A DNA stretch of 64,000 nucleotides from DASVWZ01 sp963708575 (lineage in GTDB: Bacteria > Acidobacteriota > Terriglobia > Terriglobales > Acidobacteriaceae), in NCBI GenBank assembly GCA_963708575.1, contig CAVPTB010000007.1:992001-1056000 (forward strand). The letters are read 5' to 3'. Shown one piece after another: positions 27,201-35,103 of this stretch. The notes under the pieces were generated by a model, which saw only the letters and a program-made list of their open reading frames with translations, was not told the DNA's origin and searched no databases. Both the position numbers and the translations under genes were made by a program. Numbering within the stretch: the first letter of the stretch is position 1; each line of letters starts with the position of its first letter.

Positions 27201-28073
27201 ATGGTAGTAGTTAACCAAAGCCCCATTATGAATGACCTGAAACCGCTGGTTCGCAGTGTGTCGGATACTGCGCGCTGGGTTGCCTATTTCCGTGCGCGGG
27301 AAACCGCGCGCACGGATGCCCTGTTTCGCGATCCCTATGCTGAACGGCTGGCCGGCGAGCATGGATTCAATCTGGCCAATACTCTCTCGGAAGGGAACAC
27401 GCATGAATGGGCTTGGGTAGCGCGGACGTATCTGTTCGACAAATTCATTGCGCAGGAGATCGCGCAAGGGGCGGACCTGGTGATTAACCTCGCAGCCGGT
27501 TTGGATGCGAGGCCCTATCGCATGGATCTGCCCGCTAGCCTCCAATGGGTCGAAGTAGATTTTCCGGAGATTGTTTCCTACAAGCAGCAGGTCCTCGCTG
27601 AGGACAAACCCAGGTGCCATCTGGAGCGGGTGGGTCTCGATCTGGCGGACGTCCCGGCGCGGCGCGCGCTATTGGATGATCTCGCAACGAGGGCCAAGAG
27701 AGTGGTCGTTGCGAGCGAAGGTTTGCTGATTTACTTCACCCCGGAAGAAGTAGCGTCGCTGGCGACCGATCTTGCGGCACGCGCGAATTTTGTGAGCTGG
27801 GTGATCGACCTGGCCTCACCCGGGCAACTCAAATTGATGCAGCGAACCACGGGAAAGCAATTGAGCGAAGGTAACGCGGCGTTCAAGTTCGGGCCCGCCG
27901 AAGGGGCGGACTATTTCATTCCCTTTGGCTGGCGGCCTGCCGACGTGCAGGGCTTACTAAAAACCGCGGCGCAGTTCAATCGGCCGCCGGCTGAGCTCCT
28001 GGGGCTGCTTCCTGAGCCCAAGAAGAGGCCGCCGCAATATCCGTGGACTGGGGTGTGTCTGTTGCGAAAATAA
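27201..28073 (+). CDS. LCM-family SAM-dependent methyltransferase
   Basis: A 290-aa protein of the leucine carboxyl methyltransferase-like family (PF04072 type). It has ARWVAYFRARETARTDALF and FRDPYAERL near the start, LVINLAAGLDARPYRMDLP as the SAM-binding motif I with EVDFPEIVSYK just after, and SEGLLIYFTPEEV. Bacterial members O-methylate carboxylates or hydroxyls of natural products. The start is ATG 27201, with ATG 27228 possible. It is separated from the next operon by ~200 bases carrying palindromes. Confidence 0.82.
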   Translation: MVVVNQSPIMNDLKPLVRSVSDTARWVAYFRARETARTDALFRDPYAERLAGEHGFNLANTLSEGNTHEWAWVARTYLFDKFIAQEIAQGADLVINLAAGLDARPYRMDLPASLQWVEVDFPEIVSYKQQVLAEDKPRCHLERVGLDLADVPARRALLDDLATRAKRVVVASEGLLIYFTPEEVASLATDLAARANFVSWVIDLASPGQLKLMQRTTGKQLSEGNAAFKFGPAEGADYFIPFGWRPADVQGLLKTAAQFNRPPAELLGLLPEPKKRPPQYPWTGVCLLRK

Positions 28074-28103
28074 AGCGGATTTCGTCGCATTTCGAGGGAG
28101 CGC

Positions 28104-28131
28104 AGGTTACTTCCGATTACTGCAGTAACCT
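28104..28131. promoter_or_regulatory. Nested palindromes upstream of the second FAD oxidoreductase
   Basis: AGGTTACT (28104-28111) and AGTAACCT (28124-28131) are exact inverted repeats. Inside them TTACTGCAGTAA (28117-28128) is a perfect 12-bp palindrome, so GTTAC/GTAAC half-sites occur three times. A TATATT hexamer at 28179-28184 could be a -10 element. I infer an operator controlling the FAD-MetY-MetA operon. Confidence 0.4.
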
Positions 28132-28271
28132 CTGGTATTCGTGCCTGTTAGCCAATATACGAGCGCCCCGGAACATGCTATATTGCTGAAAATCCCCCAA
28201 GAAGTTACGTGCCGCCCCCAGGCCCGTTCAAGTTAATTATTCAGACTATTTCCGACTCGGTGGGGTCACTC

Positions 28272-29510
28272 ATGACTGATGTAGCGATTATTGGCGCGGG
28301 CCCGTATGGCCTCTCAGTGGCGGCCTATTTCCGCCGTCAAGGTATCCGTTTTCGAATCTTCGGCAAGCCCATGGACAGCTGGCTGGCGCACATGCCGGAT
28401 GGCATGATGCTCAAGTCAGACGGCTTCGCCTCGAACCTCTACGATCCGGAGAAGGAGTTCACGCTCGCCCAGTTTTGTGCTGAGCGCGGCATCAAGTATG
28501 CAGACACGGGTGTTCCGGTCCGACTTGAAACCTTCAACGCCTATGGCCTGGCTTTTCGCGACCGCATGGTGCCCGAGCTTGAAGACCGTCTGGTGGTGAG
28601 CGTTGATCGTGACGGCGATGAGTTCGTTTTACGACTCGATAACGGAGAGACTGTCAGGGTTAGCAAAGTAGTGCTTGCGGTGGGCATCACTCACTTTGAG
28701 TATGTTCCGGAGAACATCTCGCACCTGTCGCCCGCCTTCTTGTCGCATAGTTCGCGACACAAGGATGTGGAAGCGTTTCGCGGTCGCGATGTGATTGTGA
28801 TCGGGGGCGGAGGTTCAGCGCTTGACCTGGCAGGCCTTCTGCAAGAGGCCGGGGCCCGGGTTCAGCTCGTCACTCGGCGAACGGAACTGATCTATCACAG
28901 CAAACCGACGGGAAAGTCTCGTTCGTTATGGTCGCGAATGCGTCATCCGCGGTCAGGGCTTGGTCCGGGCATGCGGTCACGATTCTTCGCCAATTCGCCG
29001 GGCCTGTTTTACTTCTTGCCGGAAAGCTTGCGGCTCGAAGCCGTTCGTAGAAGCCTGGGTCCGTCGGGTGGATGGTTCATCCGGGACAAGGTTGAGGGGA
29101 AAGTCCAGACGTTGCTTGGATATACGCTGGAGCGTGCCGAGGTCAAAAACGGTCAAGTTCACTTGCAGCTTCGCAGTACTGACGGTTCACAAAGAGAGGT
29201 GGCGGCCGAACACGTCATTGCAGCGACGGGATACAAGGTGGATATGAAACGCCTGACGTTCTTGAGCTCGGAAATCCGATCCAGCATTCGAACGATCGGC
29301 GGCATGCCTGAGCTCACCACGAATTTTGAGTCGTCCATCCCAGGGATTTATTTTGTTGGGCTCGCTGCGGCAAACAGTTTTGGTCCGGTCATGCGATTTG
29401 CCTTTGGTGCAGGCTTCGCTGCTCGCAAACTGACGCGCGCGTTGTCCAAGTCATTAGTTAAGAGAGCCGAGCCGGCGAAGTCTCCGGAAGCTATGGCAGC
29501 AGCGAAGTGA
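28272..29510 (+). CDS. FAD-dependent oxidoreductase, N-hydroxylase/FMO-like (third paralogue)
   Basis: A ~412-aa flavoprotein with VAIIGAGPYGLSVAAYF (FAD), IVIGGGGSALDLAGLL (NAD(P)) and IAATGYKVD. It shares the MPDGMMLKSDGFASNLYDP block with its paralogues (PEGMLLRS and PGGMLLRS there). ATG 28272 begins right at the Rossmann strand; the frame is open back to 28209. Unlike the other two it has no ATP-grasp partner; its neighbours are MetY- and MetA-like enzymes and an AMP ligase, so its substrate probably differs. Confidence 0.78.
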   Translation: MTDVAIIGAGPYGLSVAAYFRRQGIRFRIFGKPMDSWLAHMPDGMMLKSDGFASNLYDPEKEFTLAQFCAERGIKYADTGVPVRLETFNAYGLAFRDRMVPELEDRLVVSVDRDGDEFVLRLDNGETVRVSKVVLAVGITHFEYVPENISHLSPAFLSHSSRHKDVEAFRGRDVIVIGGGGSALDLAGLLQEAGARVQLVTRRTELIYHSKPTGKSRSLWSRMRHPRSGLGPGMRSRFFANSPGLFYFLPESLRLEAVRRSLGPSGGWFIRDKVEGKVQTLLGYTLERAEVKNGQVHLQLRSTDGSQREVAAEHVIAATGYKVDMKRLTFLSSEIRSSIRTIGGMPELTTNFESSIPGIYFVGLAAANSFGPVMRFAFGAGFAARKLTRALSKSLVKRAEPAKSPEAMAAAK

Positions 29511-29547
29511 CCACGACCAAGGCCGCCGAGGCTGAGATGAATCGGGC

Positions 29548-30825
29548 ATGAAGAGAGAAACCATCGCCATACACGTCGGGTATGACGGCGATCCCACGAC
29601 GAAGGCGGTCGCGGTGCCGATTTATCAGACCATCGCCTTCGAGTTCGATAGCGCGGAGCATGGCGCGGCCCTGTTCAACCTTGAAGTTCAAGGAAACATC
29701 TACACCCGAATTGGAAATCCGACGAACACGGTTCTGGAGAAGCGGGTTGCTGCGCTTGAGGGCGGAGTTGAGGGTCTCAGCGTCAGTTCGGGCATGGCGG
29801 CCATCGAGTATTCGCTGATTAATATCGTCGAATCCGGGAATAACATCGTCTCGCTGCCTCAGCTTTACGGCGCAACCTACACGCTCTTGGCGCACATTTT
29901 TCCCAAACGTGGGATTACCACGCGGTTTGCAGCCAGTGATCGCCCCGAAGACGTGGAAAAATTAATCGACGAAAACACGCGCGCGGTGTACTGCGAGAGT
30001 GTGGGGAACCCGGCAGGAAACGTCGCTGACATCGAGGGGCTGGCGCAGGTCGCGCACAAGCACGGTGTTCCTTTGGTGGTCGACAACACGATCGCGACGC
30101 CGATTCTGTTGAGGCCGATCGAGTACGGCGCGGATGTTGTGGTTCATTCCATGACGAAGTTTATGGGTGGGCACGGCACGACCCTGGGCGGAATGATCGT
30201 GGACAGCGGCAAGTTTCCCTGGCGGAAATATCCGAAGAAGTTTTACATGATGAACGAGCCGGAGATCGCGTATCACGGTGTGGTCTATGTGGATCACTTT
30301 GGCGACGCCGCTTATGTCGCGCGTTGCCGCACGGTCTGCCAGAGAAATACCGGCGCGACGTTGTCACCGTTCAACGGGTTCTTATTGTTGCAGGGAGTGG
30401 AGACTCTCGCCCTGCGCATCGAGCGTCACGTAGAGAATGCGCGCAAGGTGGCAGAGTTCCTGCGCGACCATCCCATGGTGGCCTGGGTGAACTATGCGGG
30501 ATTTCCCGACAATCCGCTTTACGCGATGGCGCAAAGATATCTAGGGCCGCATCGTTGTTCGTTGCTGACCTTTGGGGTCAAAGGCGGATTCGAGGCGGGC
30601 ACCAAGTGCTTCAACGCGCTCGGGCTGTTCAAGCGCATGGTGAATATGGGCGACGCCAAATCCTTGGCATGCCACCCAGCCTCGACGACGCATCGACAGT
30701 TGACGCCGGAAGAACAGGAAAAAGTTGGTGTCACGCCAGAAATGATTCGTTTGAGCGTAGGCATAGAGCACATCGACGACATCATTGCGGATCTCTCCCA
30801 GTCCTTAGATAAGGCGAAACTGTGA
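29548..30825 (+). CDS. metY: O-acylhomoserine sulfhydrylase (MetY family, PLP)
   Basis: A 425-aa Cys/Met-metabolism PLP enzyme. The family markers are PIYQTIAFEFDSAEHG, YTRIGNPTN (PLP phosphate site), SSGMAAIEY, VVDNTIATP and the PLP lysine K204 in HSMTKFMGGHG; the end LIRLSVGIEHIDDII-like (MIRLSVGIEHIDDI) is canonical. It would convert an O-acylhomoserine and sulfide to homocysteine, or accept another nucleophile. The gene 43 bases downstream encodes a homoserine O-acyltransferase-like protein, which would supply its substrate. Confidence 0.87.
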   Translation: MKRETIAIHVGYDGDPTTKAVAVPIYQTIAFEFDSAEHGAALFNLEVQGNIYTRIGNPTNTVLEKRVAALEGGVEGLSVSSGMAAIEYSLINIVESGNNIVSLPQLYGATYTLLAHIFPKRGITTRFAASDRPEDVEKLIDENTRAVYCESVGNPAGNVADIEGLAQVAHKHGVPLVVDNTIATPILLRPIEYGADVVVHSMTKFMGGHGTTLGGMIVDSGKFPWRKYPKKFYMMNEPEIAYHGVVYVDHFGDAAYVARCRTVCQRNTGATLSPFNGFLLLQGVETLALRIERHVENARKVAEFLRDHPMVAWVNYAGFPDNPLYAMAQRYLGPHRCSLLTFGVKGGFEAGTKCFNALGLFKRMVNMGDAKSLACHPASTTHRQLTPEEQEKVGVTPEMIRLSVGIEHIDDIIADLSQSLDKAKL

Positions 30826-30868
30826 AATCGCTCAGCGCGCCGCAAATCTTCGATTCAGGAGGCCTGTC

Positions 30869-31933
30869 GTGCCGATAATCATCGACGGAGGACGGGTTCC
30901 AACCCGCTGGGCGGCGAAGCGGCCTGTGAGTCCTGCGCTTGACCTGGGTCACGAAGACTGCCTGCGCGTGGCCTTCATCAACAACATGCCGGACGCAGCT
31001 CTCGAAGATACGGAGATGCAGTTCTTTGAACTGATCGATGCAGCGGCGGGGAATACTGCGGTTCAGGTAGAACTTTTTTCACTCCCCAACGTTCCGCGAA
31101 GTGACCACGGCAAAGAGCACGTCGGCAAGTTTTATGCGGGCACAGAAAATCTGTGGAGCAGCCAATTCGACGGTCTGATCATGACTGGAACCGAACCGCG
31201 TTCCGCCGACCTGCGAGATGAGCCTTACTGGAGCGCGCTGGGTCAGGTTTTGGACTGGGCGGAACGGAATACCACTTCGACCGTGCTTTCCTGTCTGGCG
31301 GCGCATGCTGGAGTGTTGCACAGTGACGGAATAAGGCGGCATCCGCTTCCGGATAAGCAATTCGGGGTCTTCGAATGTAGAAAGACTGGGGATCGCGATC
31401 ATGGACTGACTCAGGGCACAGGCGAATTAGTCGGATTTCCGCATTCAAGGTGGAATGAAGTTCGTGAAGATGAGTTGGTCTCTTGCGGATATTCGGTCTT
31501 AACCAAATCGAGCGAGGCCGGAGTCGATCTGTTCGTAAAGAAGAAGCGGGAAAGCCTGTTTGTGCATTTCCAAGGGCACCCGGAGTACGGCGCTCAGACC
31601 CTCCTGAAGGAATACCGAAGGGATATCAAACGATTCTTGCGGCAGGAAAGAAAGACCTATCCCACCATGCCCCGGGGGTACTTCGATTCGGCCGCTACCG
31701 AAGCGTTGAACGAGTTCCAGAAGAAAGCTCTTTCGGATTGTAGTGAGAGCATGATCGCGGTTTTTCCGGAAAGCGCTGCATGCGAGGGCTTGACCAGAAC
31801 CTGGGAGTCTTCCGCTAAGGTCGTGTACCACAACTGGCTCCAGTACATACTTTCTGCCAAGGCGGCGACCTCGCGCTTTTCCGCGATGTCCGCCTCTTTC
31901 GGAGGAGAACAGAAGCGTACGGCAGTTCCGTAA
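30869..31933 (+). CDS. metA: Homoserine O-acyltransferase-like protein (MetA/HTS family), divergent active-site loop
   Basis: A 354-aa class I glutamine-amidotransferase-like fold of the MetA family, making O-acetyl- or O-succinylhomoserine. The nucleophile C142 is in SCLAAHAG, where the usual text is CWAAQA, so Trp and Gln are replaced. The expected GVFEH reads GVFEC. H237 and E239 in FQGHPEY are kept. GTG 30869 has an AGGAGG ribosome site. Pairing with MetY supports the call, but the altered loop leaves room for another acyl acceptor. Confidence 0.72.
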   Translation: MPIIIDGGRVPTRWAAKRPVSPALDLGHEDCLRVAFINNMPDAALEDTEMQFFELIDAAAGNTAVQVELFSLPNVPRSDHGKEHVGKFYAGTENLWSSQFDGLIMTGTEPRSADLRDEPYWSALGQVLDWAERNTTSTVLSCLAAHAGVLHSDGIRRHPLPDKQFGVFECRKTGDRDHGLTQGTGELVGFPHSRWNEVREDELVSCGYSVLTKSSEAGVDLFVKKKRESLFVHFQGHPEYGAQTLLKEYRRDIKRFLRQERKTYPTMPRGYFDSAATEALNEFQKKALSDCSESMIAVFPESAACEGLTRTWESSAKVVYHNWLQYILSAKAATSRFSAMSASFGGEQKRTAVP

Positions 31934-31958
31934 TTCACATTGTTCGACTGGAGCAAAT

Positions 31959-32432
31959 ATGGATAAATCGGTCTTGATGGTCGATCCTGCTACCGTTGAA
32001 CTCGAACCCGAGCCAATTCCCGAGTCTTGGATTCTGAGTGGCACACCTAAAGCATCGAGCAAAACCATGGCTAGAAGCCATGATTGGACCTCGCACACGG
32101 TTGTGTGGGAGTGCACCGCTGGACGATTCCAATGGCACTATGCGACCGACGAGTCGATCCTGGTGGTTTCAGGCGAAGCTTTCATGCTGGAAGAAGATGG
32201 AGGCGAACGCCGGATCGGCCCGGGCGACCTCGGATTCTTTCCAGCGGGCACATCGTGTACTTGGCGCGTGAAGGACCGAATTCGAAAAGTTGCAGTTCTT
32301 CGAGAACCGCTGTGGCGGCCATTGGGACTTGCATTGAAAGTCTGGCATAAATTCTTGCGAGTTGCGGGATTCTCAGGTAAGTCTCCGCTCACCGTTGCGT
32401 TTGCAATTCTGGCGCTGCAAAGCTTTTCGTAA
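31959..32432 (+). CDS. Cupin-domain protein
   Basis: A 157-aa protein with one cupin barrel of the EutQ/DUF861 kind (WECTAGRFQWHYATDESILVV; GDLGFFPAGTSCTWRV). The few His residues (one in the first cupin motif) suggest a weak or unusual metal site. A hydrophobic C-terminal stretch (SPLTVAFAILALQSF) is unusual for a cupin and may touch the membrane. GGAG lies ~8 bases before ATG 31959. The role in the operon is unknown. Confidence 0.7.
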   Translation: MDKSVLMVDPATVELEPEPIPESWILSGTPKASSKTMARSHDWTSHTVVWECTAGRFQWHYATDESILVVSGEAFMLEEDGGERRIGPGDLGFFPAGTSCTWRVKDRIRKVAVLREPLWRPLGLALKVWHKFLRVAGFSGKSPLTVAFAILALQSFS

Positions 32433-32445
32433 GCGGCCCGCAACC

Positions 32446-33420
32446 ATGGCTTCGAACTTCCACAATAACCGGCAGAAGGTGAAGCTTCGTCCCGGTGATC
32501 TGGTGATGGTGAAATCACCGGAGGAGATCCTGGATACCTTGGATTCCGACGGAGCTGTCGACCATCTTCCGTTCATGCCGGAGATGATCCAGTTCTGCGG
32601 GAGGACATTCCGCGTGGCCAAGCGGGCGGTCAAAACCTGCTACTACGGAGAGGCCAGCGGTATGCGGACGTTTCGGACAGACGATGTTGTTCTGCTGGAG
32701 AACGTGCGTTGCTCCGGAGGTGATCATGACGGGTGTCAAAAGGCCTGCTTAATCTTCTGGCGCGAATCCTGGTTGAGAAAGGTCAAGGAAGCCCCGATAC
32801 TGGCCAAGATTGTTACAAAAGGCGTTGAGCAGCTGCGTGCCCGGCTCAAGACAACGACGGCCCCGAATACTTATTTTTGTCAGGCAAGCGAGATTCTGAG
32901 AGCCACCGAGAATCTGACTCGTGTGGAGCGCTTCACTAAGTGCTACAGCGACATTCGGGCAGGCAATACTGGCGCGCTGCAAATGATCAAACTGATGTCG
33001 GTATGGCTTTTCTGGAAGACACGTAAGGTCTTCTTCGGTGAATATGCCCATGGGGCCAAGGGACCGACTCCGGCGCAGAAGTTGAGTCTGCAATCAGGTG
33101 AGTTGGTCGAGATTCAATGCGTATCGAACATCGAAAAGACGCTGGACGATCGGGCTCGTAATCGCGGGCTGTATTTCAGCCCGGCCATGCGTCCGGTCTG
33201 CCAGGAGCAGCACCGCGTCGAAAGAAAGCTGGAAAAGATTATCGTGGACGGTACGGGAGAGATGCGAAAGATGCACAATACTGTCTACCTGGAAGATTCG
33301 ATGTGTGGGTGCGCTCACGTCGCTTTTGGCGGATGCCCGCGCAACGAATTCGCGTATTGGCGGGAGATCTGGCTCCGCCGTGTTGAGAGTTCTTCCGAAG
33401 AATCCGAGAAAGCCAGTTGA
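32446..33420 (+). CDS. Uncharacterised protein with two tandem Cys-motif domains
   Basis: A 324-aa protein made of two related ~100-residue units (about 14-113 and 214-313) joined by a helical linker. Each unit begins L-x-x-G-[DE]-L-V-x, contains a V-x-LE stretch followed by a Cys cluster (C89, C97, C101; C287, C289, C297) and ends in W[RK]E-x-WLR[KR]V. The spacing suggests a metal site. I know similar single units as hypothetical proteins in other bacteria and can assign no function. The start is ATG 32446; its stop overlaps the next gene. Confidence 0.65.
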   Translation: MASNFHNNRQKVKLRPGDLVMVKSPEEILDTLDSDGAVDHLPFMPEMIQFCGRTFRVAKRAVKTCYYGEASGMRTFRTDDVVLLENVRCSGGDHDGCQKACLIFWRESWLRKVKEAPILAKIVTKGVEQLRARLKTTTAPNTYFCQASEILRATENLTRVERFTKCYSDIRAGNTGALQMIKLMSVWLFWKTRKVFFGEYAHGAKGPTPAQKLSLQSGELVEIQCVSNIEKTLDDRARNRGLYFSPAMRPVCQEQHRVERKLEKIIVDGTGEMRKMHNTVYLEDSMCGCAHVAFGGCPRNEFAYWREIWLRRVESSSEESEKAS

Positions 33421-34997
33421 CAAGAGTGCCCTCGCAAACTGCATTTGATGGTATCGACGCGCCCGAGCTGCTGAAAGCATTACCCACCCGCATCAGCGAC
33501 GTCGCGAAGGTCTGGGTCGAAGCCTCTCCGGATCGAGTAGCCCTGGTCGAGACCTCCGGGCGCTGGACTTACCGGCAATTAGCGGAAGCGATCTCAGAAG
33601 CTCGGAATTGGCTGGTGAGTCTGGGGGTGCGTCCGGGCGATCGAGTCATGATCGTCTGCGAGAATTGCCGTGCGTTTGTTGCGATCCTGCTTGCGTTGGC
33701 CAGCCTTGACGCGTGGCCAGTGCTGGTGAACGCGCGGCTATCCGCACGTGAAGTGGACGAGATTCAGGGCCATTGCGGTGCGCGGCGGGTGATCTACACC
33801 ACCAGCGTGTCTCATCAGGCCAGAGAACATGCCAAGCGCCACAACGCTGCAGCGGCCGACGTAGGTAGCCTGGGAGCCGTAGCCGTGAGTGCTTCGAATG
33901 ACGCCGTCATCCCGGAAAGTGTCGAGCCTAACTCCGCTAATAATGTTGCGGCCTTGATCTACACGTCCGGGACTACCGGTGTTCCCAAGGGCGTGATGCT
34001 CAGCCACCGGAATTTGCTTTTTGTGGCTAGCGTATCGGCTCGGATCCGATCTCTCAGTCCAGACGATCGGCTCTATGGTGTTCTACCGATGTCCCATGCC
34101 GTGGGACTGTCGGTGGTGCTTCTGGGAAGTCTCTTAAGTGGCGCGACGGTTTATTTGTCAGCGCGTTTCGATCCGGTTGCAATTTTGTCTACTCTCGAAA
34201 AAGAACGGCTGACTGTGGTTTTGGGCGCTCCGGCCATGTTCTCGCTTCTGGTCGAGTACACCAAGATGAAGGGATTGCGCTCGCTGAATTTTCCCGCTCT
34301 GCGCATCATTTCTTCCTCGGGCGCGCCTCTACACGGTCCGTTGAAGGCAGCCGTCGAAGGCTTATTTGGACTGTCGCTTCACAATGGCTACGGAGTAACG
34401 GAATGTTCGCCGAATATTGGGCAAGCGATTCCAGAAGAAGTTCGAGATGACGTCTCGGTCGGGAAAGTACTGCCCGGAGTCGAGGTTCAATTCGTCGACT
34501 CCAACGGCAAAACGGTTGCCGATGGCGAAGTGGGCGAATTGTGGGTACGCGGTCCCAATGTGATGAAGGGGTATTACCGTGCCCCGGAAGAGACCGCCGC
34601 AGCGATAAGTCCTGAAGGGTGGTTCAATACTCGCGATCTGGCTCGTTTAGAAGACGATCATTTATTCATCGTGGGCAGAACGAAAGAGTTGATCGTTCAT
34701 TTTGGTTTGAATGTCTATCCAGCGGAAGTCGAATCGGTTCTGAACGCCCATCCACAGGTCGTCCGGTCCGCGGTGATCGGAAGGGCAACCGACGGCACCA
34801 AGGGAGATGAGGAAATAGTGGCATTCGTCCAGTTGTCACCCGGTTCAACAACCTCAGAAGCAGACTTGGCCCAACACGCCGCGCAGCATCTTGCGCCCTA
34901 CAAGCGGCCTTCCCAAATAGTCCTCGTCCCCGAAATGCCGCTCACTCCTACGGGGAAAGTAATCAAAGACCAACTCCTAGCAACAGCCACTCTTTAA
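33417..34997 (+). CDS. AMP-dependent acyl-CoA synthetase/ligase
   Basis: A 526-aa class I adenylate-forming enzyme of normal length. It has A3 IYTSGTTGVPKGV, A5 GYGVTE, the A7 Asp in WFNTRDLARLEDD, A8 IVGRTKELIVHFGLNVYP and the catalytic lysine in PTGKVIKD. It should activate a carboxylate as acyl-AMP and pass it to CoA or to a carrier such as the carrier domains encoded at 40.7-43.8 kb. TTG 33417 overlaps the preceding stop (TTGA); GTG 33426 is the alternative. It is the last gene before the strand switch. Confidence 0.87.
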   Translation: MTRVPSQTAFDGIDAPELLKALPTRISDVAKVWVEASPDRVALVETSGRWTYRQLAEAISEARNWLVSLGVRPGDRVMIVCENCRAFVAILLALASLDAWPVLVNARLSAREVDEIQGHCGARRVIYTTSVSHQAREHAKRHNAAAADVGSLGAVAVSASNDAVIPESVEPNSANNVAALIYTSGTTGVPKGVMLSHRNLLFVASVSARIRSLSPDDRLYGVLPMSHAVGLSVVLLGSLLSGATVYLSARFDPVAILSTLEKERLTVVLGAPAMFSLLVEYTKMKGLRSLNFPALRIISSSGAPLHGPLKAAVEGLFGLSLHNGYGVTECSPNIGQAIPEEVRDDVSVGKVLPGVEVQFVDSNGKTVADGEVGELWVRGPNVMKGYYRAPEETAAAISPEGWFNTRDLARLEDDHLFIVGRTKELIVHFGLNVYPAEVESVLNAHPQVVRSAVIGRATDGTKGDEEIVAFVQLSPGSTTSEADLAQHAAQHLAPYKRPSQIVLVPEMPLTPTGKVIKDQLLATATL

Positions 34998-35028
34998 AGC
35001 ACAATCAGGATGCAGGCTGACGATGGTG

Positions 35029-35047
35029 GCGGCGTTGCCGCGCTTTT
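35029..35047 (+). terminator. Possible weak intrinsic terminator
   Basis: GCGGC-GTT-GCCGC followed by GCTTTT, 32 bases after the AMP-ligase stop and before the convergent PQQ gene. The stem is only five base pairs and the T-run short. Confidence 0.35.
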
Positions 35048-35103
35048 CCCATTGCGGCTGCGCTATGCATTGCGCGTGGATGCCGAACTCTGCCAGCGAT
35101 TAA

